From contig NC_047497.1 of NCBI RefSeq assembly GCF_002079055.1, positions 478,501 to 542,500 on the forward strand: 64,000 nt of DNA, in the 5' to 3' direction. Made by a program: the position numbers and the translations under genes. The notes beneath the pieces are model-generated. The model was not told where the DNA came from. It worked only from the letters and a program-made list of their open reading frames with translations, and searched no databases. Shown piece after piece: positions 40,522-51,852 of the stretch; position 1 is the stretch's first letter, and every line of letters starts with the position of its first letter. Origin of the DNA: Saccharomyces paradoxus. Taxonomy: Eukaryota; Ascomycota; Saccharomycetes; Saccharomycetales; Saccharomycetaceae.

Positions 40522-40737
40522 ACTGAAATATTTACATGATCACATTTTCACTCTTCAACCACCAATTTTTTATTGCTTCCCTTTTTCGCATATAGGTCAT
40601 TTATAATTCATCAAATATATACTTTTAGTTGATGCTTGTAATTTAATATTAACCAAAATATAATCTTAACAAATAACGAATATTCACTTTTTAAGTATAA
40701 CAAAGTATATATAGGTGTATAAAGAGAATGTCCATAA

Positions 40738-42981
40738 TTATTTCAGTAGCTTTTTTCTGTAATCCGCAAAACTTAATTTTTTTTTGGAATGAAGTTGGGA
40801 GGAAGAAAAATCAGATAAGTGCCTTAAACTTTCTGGTGACGATTCTTGCCTTGAATTGGTTGAAGCTTCTGTCATAGTCTCTTTAGTTTTCGATTGATTA
40901 TGCGGTGCTTCCCTTGATAATTCTTTATTGAAACTTGAAAGAGAAGGGGTCCTAGTTAATGTGTGTTCATCCTTTGATTGTCCGTTTTCGAGATCATTTG
41001 CAGTTTGCCTTGACGTCTTGGTTATTGGTAAAGGAACTGGAATTGGTAATTCTTTGATATTAGTAATGTGAGATTCATCATAATCTGAGCTTTTCTTAAT
41101 TATAAAAGGTTTTCCTGTAGCTTCTTTCTTTTTGGAAACAGAGATATTAGAAGAATACTGTGCGAATAAAGCGAATTTGAAGGGTTTCGCAATACCATTA
41201 GCATCTTTTTCATTATCGATAATATCCTTCTGAGAAATTTTAGTACCATCATTTCGATTGAAAAATTTTTGTTGATGAAAATTATTCAAAAGCATTGGAG
41301 CTCTTTCGATTTTATATTGAGCCTTTTCTTCTAGTCTATGTAAAATTGGCGGTTCACGTCTCTTTTTGTGCTCATATTGGTTAAGAATTTCATTCAGCTT
41401 ATATCTATTGTTCATTTTCCCCCTGGATTTCACAGATTTATAGATACTTTGCGAATACCTCTTTACTTTCAGTAAATAGCAATCTTTAGAACTATTCCCG
41501 CAACCACATTCGCCGTTACTTAAAATTGTTTCTACTGAATTTATCAGGCCATACTTTTCAAGGTCATTCAAAGAGTCTATTGTCGTGCCCTCGATTAATT
41601 TTAATATAGGATGTCTTGAATCCCACTGCCACTTGATGTATAACTCCTCGTCCTCTGAAATATCTCTCAAAGCTCTCAGAACAAACTTTATTCTATTTGT
41701 TTTTATTCCATTGCTTTTGTCATTTCTATTGTCTGCGTCTTGTAATTTTATGGTTACTAATTCAACATTCGGCTGGCAGCTTCTTCTCAAATACCTAGTT
41801 GAGTTCCCTGATAGGCGTGCGTCTATATATATCGGCCAATGAGAATGGAAAATGACCCTTCTTTTAGCTGTGCCCCATATTCTGTAATGATTTCGCGGGT
41901 CTGTGAGATAATTTTTGTAGAAGTCCAGTTCTCCTAAAATCTCCTGAATGAAATCACCTTTCATACAGTCCCTTTTGAGATAAACTCCTAATTTCGTAAA
42001 GCCTGGATAAGTCCTGGAATATGCAATATCAGCATACGGTTTGACTTCAATAGACAGAGATTTGAAAGTTTTATGAGGGTATTGTATGACCCAGTTATCC
42101 TCCATATGTTTATTTAAGAACGGTTCGACCAGATCGTTCTTAAACACATTTTTTTTCAAAGGCAAGTATATTGCACCATATGCATCTTTGGCACTCAGAA
42201 AATGCTCTTTTTTTTTTGCCATAATAGCCAATCCCTCGGAAGAATTGGCTGAAGTGCTTCCGTTTTTGAGGTCTATGCTATTACTCGATGGGTTTCTTTT
42301 CCTCCTCTTGTCCTTGTAGTTACTATTCTCTTGATTCGTTGACAAGCTATCGCCACCATCACTGATAGTTGTACTTGGAGCTCTGTCCCGACCGTTATCC
42401 TTATTACTGGCACTATTATTAGGTGTAGAGGGGTCTACGGTCTTTATATTTATGCGTTCTTGTTGTATTCGCCTAGCTAAGTCAATATCTACTTCTCTTG
42501 GATCACAGGAGTTGCAGAGGTAATCATCGGGTGCCATTTCAATATCCTTGATCCCATAACAAATAGCATGCTGCCATCTATTGCAATGGTCACATTGGAT
42601 AGTGAATCCATCATCATCATTCAAATCACATATACATGTAATTATACCCGCGTCAGGATCGACTATGTACGAATCAGGTACCGGCCATTGAGGCTGCTTT
42701 TCGATCTCTTCCTTTGCCGTGGTGGATGTTGCTGCTTCTACTGTCGATTGCTCAGTAATTTTTTTCAAAGCTAAAGGAACTGTAGCTGCTGTAGCCAATG
42801 CTGTTGCTGCCATTGCTACTGCTCCCTTTTTTTCCCTCTCATGGCACTGATTATGCTCAATAATATCAGCTTTAGAATCTATTTTTGAGGCTTCTTCAGT
42901 TCTTTTTTTTCCTTTAGAAAACAGTAACAATGTGGATGCGTCATCTAAGAGCGACTGCTCTTTTGAATTAGGTACTGACAT
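40738..42981 (-). CDS. SET3: Set3 complex subunit Set3 (PHD and SET)
   Basis: Encodes 747 residues from the ATG at 42981, giving the [10 protein letters not shown] start. An in-frame ATG lies 11 codons upstream (43014), and the open frame beyond that begins only at GTG. Set3 is the scaffold of the Set3C histone deacetylase complex (with Hos2, Hst1, Snt1, Sif2), which binds H3K4me2 to limit noncoding and meiotic transcription. An Ala-rich helical region lies near 60-90. The PHD finger at about 110-160 has the [19 protein letters not shown] and YLCNSC ligands. The SET-like domain at about 325-455 contains the [10 protein letters not shown] segment in place of the usual RFxNHSCxPN, fitting its lack of reported methyltransferase activity. 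Confidence 0.96.
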   Translation of the reverse strand: MSVPNSKEQSLLDDASTLLLFSKGKKRTEEASKIDSKADIIEHNQCHEREKKGAVAMAATALATAATVPLALKKITEQSTVEAATSTTAKEEIEKQPQWPVPDSYIVDPDAGIITCICDLNDDDGFTIQCDHCNRWQHAICYGIKDIEMAPDDYLCNSCDPREVDIDLARRIQQERINIKTVDPSTPNNSASNKDNGRDRAPSTTISDGGDSLSTNQENSNYKDKRRKRNPSSNSIDLKNGSTSANSSEGLAIMAKKKEHFLSAKDAYGAIYLPLKKNVFKNDLVEPFLNKHMEDNWVIQYPHKTFKSLSIEVKPYADIAYSRTYPGFTKLGVYLKRDCMKGDFIQEILGELDFYKNYLTDPRNHYRIWGTAKRRVIFHSHWPIYIDARLSGNSTRYLRRSCQPNVELVTIKLQDADNRNDKSNGIKTNRIKFVLRALRDISEDEELYIKWQWDSRHPILKLIEGTTIDSLNDLEKYGLINSVETILSNGECGCGNSSKDCYLLKVKRYSQSIYKSVKSRGKMNNRYKLNEILNQYEHKKRREPPILHRLEEKAQYKIERAPMLLNNFHQQKFFNRNDGTKISQKDIIDNEKDANGIAKPFKFALFAQYSSNISVSKKKEATGKPFIIKKSSDYDESHITNIKELPIPVPLPITKTSRQTANDLENGQSKDEHTLTRTPSLSSFNKELSREAPHNQSKTKETMTEASTNSRQESSPESLRHLSDFSSSQLHSKKKLSFADYRKKLLK

Positions 42982-43433
42982 GATACAGTGCTCGTATTTT
43001 GTGAAGTGCGACATAAAATTGCTATGAATAAGCTTTAAACTGTGTTTACTAGAAAGGTCCTTTATTACCACTTTCTAGTATAGAGCATATCGTTAATAAT
43101 GATATGTGTTCATTATGATATAATCAGATGGATAAGTCAGTTGAACAATTTCCAGAGAAATAAAAGACTAATTCGATATCTTTAATGTTTCACATGAGTA
43201 GTATACTATGCTATAAATGTGTTTTAATAAAGAATATCGACAACCTGTGATCTAGAATGATAATTTCTAACAACTGTCACTTCTAACGATTTAGTGATCG
43301 CCAATAGACCTTACAAGAATACTAAACTTAACAGGGTTTAGATCTGTTGAAGTAGTTGCAAAAAGCCAGAAAGAAGCAGATTTCCGCACCAAATTTTTGC
43401 CTCATTGCCACTAGTTAGTCTAAGAATTTATTG
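42982..43433. other. Divergent SET3-GMH1 promoter region
   Basis: 452 bp between divergent genes, AT-rich near SET3 and more mixed near GMH1. It contains the upstream in-frame SET3 ATG. No factor site is recognised with confidence. Confidence 0.5.
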
Positions 43434-44255
43434 ATGTCATATTTACCGACTTATTCCAACGACTTGCCAGCAGGCCAGCAAGGTCAGAGGAAGCGCAGTG
43501 ATGGTAATGAGAATAGTTCAGGAAGAGGATATGGTCAACAATCTGTGCCGATGGTAATCAAGAGGCTATTTAAAACACCAAAGAATTTGGACCTCGAGAC
43601 AGCCAGCTGGGAAATGTTCCATCTGATTTTCCATCCAAGAAAGGCTTATAGGTCAATATATTATCAGCGACAGACGAAAAATCAGTGGGCTAGAGACGAC
43701 CCCTCTTTCTTCATCTTCCAGATAGCTTTGATTTCACTCAGCTCTATTATTTGGTCAATTTATAATTCAGGTTTTAATAATGAGAGTGATATGGGGTTTT
43801 TTGGCATTATAGGCCATTTTTTCAAAAGTTTAGTAATGATGGTGGTTTTAGACTTCTTCATATTTGGGTTTATTATGGCGACGATTTTTTACCTTTTGTT
43901 GAATAGATCACATTTTAAATTCAAATCCAGCCAAAATAGCGTTGTAGAATGGGCTTATTGTTTTGATGTTCATTGTAATTCATTTTTAATCATCTTACTG
44001 TGCCTATACTTCATTCAGTTTTTATTGTTGCCTATAATCAATCTACAAAATTGGATTTCTTTACTCATTGGTAATTCGTTATACTGTTTCGCTATTGGCC
44101 ATTATTTTATTTTAACGTTTTATGGCTACAACCAGTTGCCGTTCTTGAAAAATTTGAACTTTATACTTTTACCAACGTTAGGATTATCAATAATTTACCT
44201 AATTAGTTTATTTGGCATCGACTTATCCAAAAAATTGAGTTTTTACAACTACTGA
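43434..44255 (+). CDS. GMH1: Golgi membrane protein Gmh1 (UNC-50 family)
   Basis: A 273-residue protein from the ATG at 43434 (the codon before it is TTG). Gmh1 is the yeast UNC-50 homologue, a Golgi multi-pass protein that interacts with the ARF exchange factors Gea1/Gea2 and has been linked to Arl1 and phospholipid asymmetry. The N-terminal 60 residues are hydrophilic. A conserved WEMFHLIFHPRKAYRS segment follows, then five hydrophobic spans at about 94-112, 130-158, 183-205, 210-227 and 243-262. Length matches that recalled for S. cerevisiae. Confidence 0.96.
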   Translation: MSYLPTYSNDLPAGQQGQRKRSDGNENSSGRGYGQQSVPMVIKRLFKTPKNLDLETASWEMFHLIFHPRKAYRSIYYQRQTKNQWARDDPSFFIFQIALISLSSIIWSIYNSGFNNESDMGFFGIIGHFFKSLVMMVVLDFFIFGFIMATIFYLLLNRSHFKFKSSQNSVVEWAYCFDVHCNSFLIILLCLYFIQFLLLPIINLQNWISLLIGNSLYCFAIGHYFILTFYGYNQLPFLKNLNFILLPTLGLSIIYLISLFGIDLSKKLSFYNY

Positions 44256-44497
44256 GCAATAGAACACAGAAATAGAAAATACTGAGTTCTTTTGAGATAA
44301 AGTACATAATGATATAATATATATATATATTGAAGTATAAAAATGCAATCAGTAACAAGAACAATGATGATACCCTGTTGACCAAGAATGTATCGCGTAA
44401 ACTTGATTATATATCAATATTGAATGCTTTTAAGAGATAAAAAAAATATACACTGGGTTGATGGGAAGGTAAAATTCCTGCTTGCTTTGATATTCCT

Positions 44498-47400
44498 TTA
44501 ATTGTAGATTTCCATTGGTGAGAGTCTATCCGAGTTAAAAATCCAATTTCTACTCTCAACTTCTTTAGCTAACCATTCGGTTGGGAAAATGACCAAATGA
44601 CCGTGGATCCTTTCCAAAATTCTCTGCGCCGTATGTTTATCAAAAACCTTTTGGTTAAATCCGTACAGCAAACTGCCGGATAACTTCATTCTCAATTCAG
44701 CGGCTTTTCTCATTTTTTCTTTTTCCCTCTCCTTATCTACAACATTTGTAGTTGTATGAATAATATTTTCTGCTTCTAAGTCAATCAGCTTCTCCTGGTT
44801 TATTTGAAATTCTTGTTCTAATTCAGTAAATTCTCCATATTCTTTCCAATTCTGTACAGCATTATCGGGTTGACAATGAAATACTAACTTGTAGAGTAGT
44901 GTATTTCTTAGCGCAATAGTAAACCATAACCCTTCGGAAAACGAAGAAATAAGAGGGTCCTCAAAGGAATATGGATCAATGAAGTTCAGTTTCAATAACT
45001 CTTCCTTTTTCGCGTCATCAATTTCACCACTGTTGAAGTTAGTAATCTTGGGAATTATCTGAGAAAGTAGATCGTCCAGTGAACTATCATCTAATTCTTG
45101 GTTTTTCAAAATATCTTCATGTAGTCTATGATATTCGTCGCCTTCGCTATCCTGTTCAACATTAGTGCTTTCTCCTTCATTGTTCTTTTCGTTCAATGGT
45201 AGACTATTAGACCCATTTTTGGTACTCTCCGTGCTTGAACTTAAATGTCTTCTCATATCTTTGATTTTCTTCAATCTCTGTACCTTTCTTTCGTCAAGTT
45301 TATGAGACAAATATTGCAAGTAGCATATCCTTTTTAGCATACTCCATTTGTTTCTGTTCGTAACAGTTTTATCCGTGAGATACATTTCCAGATCTTTCTC
45401 ATCGGGCAAGTAATTTGAAAATCCCTGTGGCATTTTGGATTTTATCACACCTTTATTGTCGAGAACTTTTGAGGCCATTGATTTCAATGCCCACTCCTTT
45501 AGCTGTTCAGTTGCGTCAGCCTTAAATTTTTCATTAGATTCCTTTTTCCAACCATCCGGACCATAACCGTCAACTTCTTTTTTGTGTTCGCTATTCTTTC
45601 TTAATCTTGGATCCGTGCTTAAAACTTTGTGGTCTCTTATACCGACATTTTCGATGCCTGCTCTGTGGTTGAATGTTAGTCCTAAAGATGCGAAGCCGTG
45701 TTTGGGCAATGGCGTTTTCTTACGGGATGATTTACCATGATCCACAGAATTGAAAAGTTTTTCATACACATTTTCAACTTCTCTTCCTCCTTCCTTTTCG
45801 TTTATGCCACATTGAGCGCTTTCATCATTGATACTGTTTCCATAAATATTTTGCCATTGAGAACTGAATTTACAACCGAAGGTTTCACGATAACCTAACT
45901 CAATCATAGCGGAATCTATCATTTCCCGTTCATTCCAATTGTTACCATTATCACCCTCATTGTTTAGGGTATGAAGCGTTTTATAATTCTTCGTAGCTAA
46001 CTTTTCAAATCTTTCGAATTTCTTTTCAACAAACTCAACAAGATCTACATCACAACCCAAATGTTCCCTCATTAAACGTTGCCTTAACTCCCATGGGAAT
46101 TTTCCCGCGTAGTACTCGTCACCATTCATTTTAGTCTTTACCAAGTCGGTATCTCTGATAACAATTGCTACCTCACTATCTCTATTACCCAATTGTGATC
46201 TTTCGTTAATGTTAGCAGACCCTATAATACATCTTCTATCGTCAGCAATCATAATTTTAGCATGAACGTAGAGCTGCTCGGTAATCAACCTTTCATTTGG
46301 CGCAAAAGTTGACCATTTTCTCAGTGAAAAAAACTGAATATACTGAGCTGGGTCAATATTCAATTTCTTCAGTTTACTAAAGATAGAGTGTTCACCTCTC
46401 GAAATCGATTGATATTGAAATTGCATAATTAAACGAAGACTTGAAGCTTCTGCAGTATCTACTGGAGAATCAAAACCTGGCATTAGCGGGATAAGAATGA
46501 AGGCTTTCCAGGGTTTGTTTTCCTGATTAGCTTTGACAATTCTATCAACAAGAGCATCACCAATTTTATTCAACACGCAAGTACCATTCCAGGTAGTTGA
46601 TGTAATGAAAAATTGATTTTCAATATAAATAAAGTGTTCACTTTGTTCAATCAACTTCAAGTAGGCATTTTGAATCGAACATTCGGTTTCCTTTAACCCA
46701 AGTGACCAATTCCCAGCACTTCTAAGTATTTGAGTTTCACAAGTCGATTTTTCACGTAGTATTTCAAACATCGGCAGGCTCTTCAGTTCCTCGGCAGTTA
46801 AATCTGAAGGCGGGGTTAGTAATGGAGTTAACCTACTAGGCCTCTTGGCTCTCAATAAGTAATTCCATCTTTGGACAAAATGCCGAGCTAAGTCTCTGGC
46901 TGGCTCACCCAAAGTCATCATTTGCACATCGTGCCATGGCATCCTCGGAATAACTTTTCTATCATACATTGATTCGAATGGTTTATCCAAATCATGGAAA
47001 TCGGCAATTCTAGCATTTGAATAATCCTTACCAGGATAATTCTGATCTAGTAAAGATTCTGCATCATCTCGTAAAACGTGTTCAAAAGTATCATATCTAC
47101 CATAACATAAATCTGTACCACCAATGAATGCAAATGTTTCATCAATAACGACAAATTTTTCGTGATGTGCCCAAAAATATGTATTCTGTAGCCATTGGTT
47201 AGGAGACCTTATAATATGTATATTTGGATGTAAATTTAACATAGAATGTTTAGTCCAAAGACTGTCAGTCCCAACAATATTCCCCACGTTTCTATAAATC
47301 ACGATAAAAATTTTGATACCTTTTTCGGCACAACTTTTTAACATACGATCAATTCTGAACCCTTGGTTGCCTTTCACTGGACGTCGCAAGTACAATTCAG

Positions 47401-49549
47401 GAGACAGCCACCAATCATGGATATATATGACATCTTTTGCCATTAAGAGAGCTTCGCTTAGCGACCAAAAATAATCACGCCCATCCACCAAAAATTTGCA
47501 AAACGAATTTGTTCTGACGGGTGCAAAACTACCAAATCTGTTTGGTTTTGACCAGGGTGTTGAGGTAGACATTTTAATAATCGAACCCATCCATTGCTTT
47601 AATGAACTCTCTGATTTACAAATAATTTTCAGCTTCCTTTCGCTATTTTCTAAAGTCAGCAACAATAGTTTTGAAGATATATTTGATTTCTTTTTTTGGT
47701 GCGCTTTCGAACTCGCATTCTTGTCTAGGATATTATTGGCGTGGTTGTCAGTATTAAATTCTTCTAATTCGTCATTGATTTCTAAGTTTGGATCATGTAT
47801 TATCCAGTTAATTTCATTTTCATTATCAAGTATATTATTCTTGTTCCCAGAAAACCTAACCTTAAATTTCCAATCTATTAAGAATACGTCTAGAGGGGTT
47901 GTCGAAGAAAGATCAGACACATAAGTGAGGTAAGAATTTCTTACCAGAAACCATTTGGTTGTATGTCTATCAATCATATCTTTAAACGCATGTTTACCAA
48001 AATGAGAAACCCTCCAACCCTGAGCTTTGGCGGTAGATCTAATTACTAAATATCCCTGCTTGCCCTGGAACCCACTTTCACGACTCAATAAATTACCTAA
48101 AGGAGATAATTCGTAAAATTCAAACAATCTATTTGCATGAGGTCTTAAACACAATGCAATATTCAGTAGTCTCAAATATCTTTCTAATCTCAAATGGATC
48201 GGTTGGGAGAAATCATCAGGTTCGTCAATCAAGTCTTGTAAATGTTTCATCTTTACGTTATTGATATTAAACTCAGAAATTTCAGAAGATGATAAAGTTT
48301 CTAACGATGTAATGTTGCTGGCACTATCGTTACCGTTATTTTCCGATGTATGAGGAGCTGAGGCTGGAGAGGATGATTTATTTTCCGCTTTTCTCTCGAG
48401 CACATTTCTCTCCTTAACCATTTCTTTATAATGGGGAAAATGTGGAAGTTGTAACGAATGATATCTGTTGTTATCACTATAGAGCTTGCTTATAGTGAGT
48501 TGCTGGAATGCGACGATTTTCAGTTTGTGATGTAGTGACTTGATATCTTTATAGCTTCTTATAATAGACCATTTGAGCCTGCTTTCATCAATCCCATATT
48601 CTAAGTGTATTTTAAATAAAGAATTTTCGTTCCTACCATACATGAATTCTGCCACATTGGATGAAATGCTTATAATGCTGGATCTCCTTGGAATAGAAGG
48701 TCTTCTATCAGAATCGTTGCTAGTATTGTTGTTGTTATCGTGATGATTATGGTTACTATTGGTGATATCCAAAATGTTGTTGTCATTTTTCAAAGGGGAC
48801 ACTCTTACATCCAGCTTAGCTAATAGCAGAGGTGCCCTCCTCTTACCATGTTCATCCCTCAGAAATTGTGTGCTTGCGAACAATGAGGCTGGGCACCCTG
48901 CCAATAACGAATCCAATAGATCAGAGGCTAGTCTTTGCGTGTACAAGTCTTCTTCCTTCACTTGTTGATGCTGATGCTGGTTGTGGCGATGGCCGCTTCC
49001 AGCGGGTGTGGCAGAGTTTACGCTAGATTTCAATCTACCAATGGCTGAGATTTTTTTAAAAGCATGACCAAACTCTTTCTTCCAGCCATTAAACTGCTGC
49101 TGGGTGTAAGCTACTGAAGAGGGACGCCTTTGAAGGTTCTTTGCTTCCTCTCTTTTAGAATTCCGCTTAGAATGAATGTTATTGTTACTGCTATGGAGAT
49201 TGTTATAGAGCCGGTGCATATTTTCCTCATCAGAACCTCGGCGAGGATCATGTTCAATAGACAGCATAAGATGGTCTAACGAGTGATTTGGCGACACATC
49301 ACTCAGATTTTTATCTACAAAGGATTTGGGCAACGCATGCTTCCTCTCGGCCTCCTTGTCGTTGGGAGTTCTTCGCTTGTCTCTTTGCAAGCTGCTACTC
49401 AGGTTGCCATTCTCAGGCAACTGCCGCAATACTTCTTGGTCGTCTAATTCATCTGGCCTTGAATGTACCCCATCTACTTCTTCAATGATCGATCCATCTG
49501 TGTGAGGTGGGGCGAAGTGAGTTCCAGACGCTGTTGACACGTTGGACAT
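44498..49549 (-). CDS. SPO14: Phospholipase D Spo14 (Pld1)
   Basis: Encodes 1683 residues from the ATG at 49549; one codon upstream is a GTG. Spo14 hydrolyses phosphatidylcholine to phosphatidic acid and choline. It is required for prospore-membrane formation in meiosis and for Sec14-independent growth. Order of parts: long disordered N-terminus (about 1-190); PX domain with an Asn/His-rich insertion (about 240-470); PH domain (about 500-660); and the catalytic core. HKD motif 1 (HxKxxxxD in HHEKFVVIDETFAFIGG) is near 795, and HKD motif 2 (HAKIMIADDRRCIIGSAN) near 1095. Both are intact with their Asp and Gly-Gly/Ser-Ala-Asn neighbours. A charged insertion and a conserved helical C-terminus end EIYN. 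It diverges from DAL80. Confidence 0.97.
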   Translation of the reverse strand: MSNVSTASGTHFAPPHTDGSIIEEVDGVHSRPDELDDQEVLRQLPENGNLSSSLQRDKRRTPNDKEAERKHALPKSFVDKNLSDVSPNHSLDHLMLSIEHDPRRGSDEENMHRLYNNLHSSNNNIHSKRNSKREEAKNLQRRPSSVAYTQQQFNGWKKEFGHAFKKISAIGRLKSSVNSATPAGSGHRHNQHQHQQVKEEDLYTQRLASDLLDSLLAGCPASLFASTQFLRDEHGKRRAPLLLAKLDVRVSPLKNDNNILDITNSNHNHHDNNNNTSNDSDRRPSIPRRSSIISISSNVAEFMYGRNENSLFKIHLEYGIDESRLKWSIIRSYKDIKSLHHKLKIVAFQQLTISKLYSDNNRYHSLQLPHFPHYKEMVKERNVLERKAENKSSSPASAPHTSENNGNDSASNITSLETLSSSEISEFNINNVKMKHLQDLIDEPDDFSQPIHLRLERYLRLLNIALCLRPHANRLFEFYELSPLGNLLSRESGFQGKQGYLVIRSTAKAQGWRVSHFGKHAFKDMIDRHTTKWFLVRNSYLTYVSDLSSTTPLDVFLIDWKFKVRFSGNKNNILDNENEINWIIHDPNLEINDELEEFNTDNHANNILDKNASSKAHQKKKSNISSKLLLLTLENSERKLKIICKSESSLKQWMGSIIKMSTSTPWSKPNRFGSFAPVRTNSFCKFLVDGRDYFWSLSEALLMAKDVIYIHDWWLSPELYLRRPVKGNQGFRIDRMLKSCAEKGIKIFIVIYRNVGNIVGTDSLWTKHSMLNLHPNIHIIRSPNQWLQNTYFWAHHEKFVVIDETFAFIGGTDLCYGRYDTFEHVLRDDAESLLDQNYPGKDYSNARIADFHDLDKPFESMYDRKVIPRMPWHDVQMMTLGEPARDLARHFVQRWNYLLRAKRPSRLTPLLTPPSDLTAEELKSLPMFEILREKSTCETQILRSAGNWSLGLKETECSIQNAYLKLIEQSEHFIYIENQFFITSTTWNGTCVLNKIGDALVDRIVKANQENKPWKAFILIPLMPGFDSPVDTAEASSLRLIMQFQYQSISRGEHSIFSKLKKLNIDPAQYIQFFSLRKWSTFAPNERLITEQLYVHAKIMIADDRRCIIGSANINERSQLGNRDSEVAIVIRDTDLVKTKMNGDEYYAGKFPWELRQRLMREHLGCDVDLVEFVEKKFERFEKLATKNYKTLHTLNNEGDNGNNWNEREMIDSAMIELGYRETFGCKFSSQWQNIYGNSINDESAQCGINEKEGGREVENVYEKLFNSVDHGKSSRKKTPLPKHGFASLGLTFNHRAGIENVGIRDHKVLSTDPRLRKNSEHKKEVDGYGPDGWKKESNEKFKADATEQLKEWALKSMASKVLDNKGVIKSKMPQGFSNYLPDEKDLEMYLTDKTVTNRNKWSMLKRICYLQYLSHKLDERKVQRLKKIKDMRRHLSSSTESTKNGSNSLPLNEKNNEGESTNVEQDSEGDEYHRLHEDILKNQELDDSSLDDLLSQIIPKITNFNSGEIDDAKKEELLKLNFIDPYSFEDPLISSFSEGLWFTIALRNTLLYKLVFHCQPDNAVQNWKEYGEFTELEQEFQINQEKLIDLEAENIIHTTTNVVDKEREKEKMRKAAELRMKLSGSLLYGFNQKVFDKHTAQRILERIHGHLVIFPTEWLAKEVESRNWIFNSDRLSPMEIYN

Positions 49550-50048
49550 CACGCTCGTTTATGCCTTTCTATTCTTCTTGTGTACGTACCTCTCAAATGC
49601 GTCGTCTAAATTAACAGCAACCTATCCGGCCTATATTATCCTACTAATTTTCACTAAATCTTTCCCTAAGGCGTCTTCATCATAATGTTTGTGTCTTTTG
49701 TTCAACCCACAGGGCTGTAGCAATCTTCACCCGTTTGTCGTTGATAACGAGTTTCTACCTTATCGCTTATCACTAGTGCTAATCAAACAGCAAAGAATGC
49801 TTGATAGAATCCGATCTTTGGCTTATCTCGCTGCATTGTGGCGGCATCCCTGGACTGTAATCAGCAACTGTTGCTTAGTATATATACATCCAGCGTCAGT
49901 TTGAGTTTGGATGCATCCACAGTTACTGTTGTATCGATTTTTTTTTGGTTATTCTTTTTAGGAATGTAGTAATTTTGTATTACTGAGGGGGATTGTTTAT
50001 CTACCGTCATACTATATTATTATATCATATCATATTATATACAAGAGA
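49550..50048. other. Divergent SPO14-DAL80 promoter
   Basis: 499 bp between divergent genes. The DAL80 half holds the GATA-factor sites. I see no exact URS1 or MSE for meiotic control of SPO14. A 71-codon plus frame (49689-49904) is rejected. Confidence 0.6.
49743..49827. promoter_or_regulatory. GATA-factor site cluster upstream of DAL80
   Basis: CTTATC cores at 49759-49764, 49766-49771 and 49822-49827, plus GATAAC at 49743-49748. A further TTATC lies near 49997. CTTATC/GATAAG is the target of Gln3, Gat1, Dal80 and Gzf3. The two sites 7 bp apart could bind a Dal80 dimer, so autoregulation and nitrogen catabolite repression are inferred. Confidence 0.75.
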
Positions 50049-50858
50049 ATGGTGCTTAGTGATTCGTTGAAGCTGCCCTCGCCTACACTTTCTGCTGCTG
50101 CTGGAGTGGAAGACTGTGATGGAGAGGACCACCCCACGTGCCAGAATTGTTTCACAGTCAAAACACCCCTATGGAGAAGAGATGAACACGGTACTGTTCT
50201 CTGTAATGCATGTGGCCTTTTCCTGAAGTTGCACGGGGAACCAAGACCTATCAGTTTGAAGACTGACACCATTAAGTCAAGAAATAGGAAAAAACTGAAT
50301 AATAACAACGCGAACACTAATGCCAATACCCATTCTAACGACCCAAATAAAATATTCAAAAGAAAGAAGAGACTGCTCACAACTAATAGTGGTTCGTTGC
50401 CCACCAATAACCCCAAGGTTTCCATTCTGGAAAAATTCATGGTGAGCGGATCCATTAAACCGCTATTGAAACCGAAGGAAGCCCTCCCCAATACAAAGGA
50501 GTGCACCACACAGCGGGGAAAATTCTCTTTGGACCCCTGCGAACCTGGTGGGAAGAACTACCTCTATCAGATCAACGGTTCAGATATATACACGTCGAAT
50601 ATAGAGCTGACAAGGCTGCCCACCTTGTCGACGCTATTAGAACCCTCACCTTTTTCAGACTCTGCTGTGCCAGAAATAGAACTGACCTGGAAGCTACATA
50701 ATGAGGAGGAAGTAATCAAACTAAAGACTAAGATAAGCGAGCTGGAGCTGGTGACGGACCTATACAAAAAGCACATATTCCAACTGAACGAAAAATGCAA
50801 GCAATTGGAAGTGGAACTACACTCTAGAGCCTCAGTACAATCTCACCCGCAACTTTGA
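50049..50858 (+). CDS. DAL80: GATA-family nitrogen repressor Dal80 (Uga43)
   Basis: A 269-residue repressor, same length as in S. cerevisiae as I recall it. Dal80 competes with Gln3/Gat1 for GATA sites and represses nitrogen-catabolite genes, including GAP1 in this window. The single zinc finger uses C31, C34, C52 and C55, with the LWRRDEHG loop typical of fungal GATA factors. It is followed by a basic region (KSRNRKKLN). The C-terminal leucine-zipper-like coiled coil at about 220-260 ([16 protein letters not shown] ... [12 protein letters not shown]) mediates homo- or heterodimerisation with Gzf3. The promoter carries GATA sites. Confidence 0.97.
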   Translation: MVLSDSLKLPSPTLSAAAGVEDCDGEDHPTCQNCFTVKTPLWRRDEHGTVLCNACGLFLKLHGEPRPISLKTDTIKSRNRKKLNNNNANTNANTHSNDPNKIFKRKKRLLTTNSGSLPTNNPKVSILEKFMVSGSIKPLLKPKEALPNTKECTTQRGKFSLDPCEPGGKNYLYQINGSDIYTSNIELTRLPTLSTLLEPSPFSDSAVPEIELTWKLHNEEEVIKLKTKISELELVTDLYKKHIFQLNEKCKQLEVELHSRASVQSHPQL

Positions 50859-50947
50859 GAAGGGCCATAGCGTTTATTACAGTATAAATATTACAGAAGA
50901 TATTATATATATTTTAGTATGATTTAGTGACACTTATTATTGATAAA

Positions 50948-50954
50948 CGGGTAA
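50948..50954. promoter_or_regulatory. Reb1 site upstream of DID2
   Basis: An exact CGGGTAA core 138 bp upstream of the DID2 ATG and 90 bp past the DAL80 stop. Confidence 0.6.
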
Positions 50955-51091
50955 CGCACTGCCATTTGTTTGATGCTAGAAAAAATTGCCCCTAAAGAAA
51001 TGATAAGAATAAAAGCGCATCAGTATAAGGATGGTTGGATGAAAAGTGAACTACTTTAAACTTTTAGCAAGTCTAACAACCCATCGAAAAA

Positions 51092-51706
51092 ATGTCACGT
51101 AATTCTGCAGCAGGTTTAGAAAACACTCTTTTTCAACTCAAATTTACATCAAAACAACTGCAAAAGCAAGCAAATAAAGCCTCAAAAGAGGAGAAACAGG
51201 AAACCAACAAGCTTAAACGTGCCCTCAATGAAAATGAAGAGATATCTCGTATATATGCATCCAATGCTATAAGAAAAAAAAATGAACGATTACAACTGCT
51301 GAAGTTGGCATCCAGAGTGGATTCAGTCGCATCAAGGGTGCAAACTGCCGTGACAATGAGACAGGTGTCTGCATCCATGGGACAAGTTTGCAAAGGCATG
51401 GATAAGGCATTGCAGAACATGAATCTACAACAAATAACTATGATAATGGACAAGTTCGAACAGCAGTTTGAAGATTTGGACACTAGTGTCAACGTGTATG
51501 AAGATATGGGTGTGAATTCTGATGCTATGCTGGTGGACAATGATAAAGTGGATGAACTAATGAGCAAAGTTGCTGATGAAAACGGCATGGAATTGAAGCA
51601 AAGTGCAAAACTGGACAACGTTCCAGAGATAAAGGCGAAGGAGGTTAATGTTGACGACGAAAAGGAAGATAAACTTGCACAAAGGTTAAGAGCGTTGAGG
51701 GGCTGA
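51092..51706 (+). CDS. DID2: ESCRT-III-associated protein Did2 (Vps46/CHMP1)
   Basis: A 204-residue ESCRT-III-like protein that recruits and regulates the AAA ATPase Vps4 on endosomes during multivesicular-body formation. The basic N-terminal helices (about 10-75, many Lys/Arg) form the membrane-binding part, and acidic helices follow. The C-terminus ends in a MIM1 motif (DKLAQRLRALRG, about 193-204) that binds the Vps4 MIT domain. Length matches S. cerevisiae. A long antisense frame over the gene is a shadow (the dubious YKR035C in S. cerevisiae). Confidence 0.97.
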   Translation: MSRNSAAGLENTLFQLKFTSKQLQKQANKASKEEKQETNKLKRALNENEEISRIYASNAIRKKNERLQLLKLASRVDSVASRVQTAVTMRQVSASMGQVCKGMDKALQNMNLQQITMIMDKFEQQFEDLDTSVNVYEDMGVNSDAMLVDNDKVDELMSKVADENGMELKQSAKLDNVPEIKAKEVNVDDEKEDKLAQRLRALRG

Positions 51707-51852
51707 AAAACCTGCCAACAGTTCATACATTTCCCCACCTTTATGTTCCTACTACATTATGTATGTACGTTATATATGCTGTACATAAATTGTATACTAA
51801 AATTGATAAAAAAGTAAAATTTCTTATATATGTCAAATTCTCTGTCCCCTCT

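Noticed and set aside
49689-49904. 71-codon plus-strand frame in the SPO14-DAL80 promoter (like dubious YKR032W)
   Set aside because: It covers the GATA-site cluster and is unlike a conserved protein.
50030-50509. 159-codon antisense frame over DAL80 (like dubious YKR033C)
   Set aside because: It is a shadow of the conserved DAL80 zinc-finger and basic-region codons.
51133-51738. 201-codon antisense frame over DID2 (like dubious YKR035C)
   Set aside because: It overlaps almost the whole of DID2, a clear ESCRT-III gene, and is Ser/Phe/Cys-rich as antisense shadows are.
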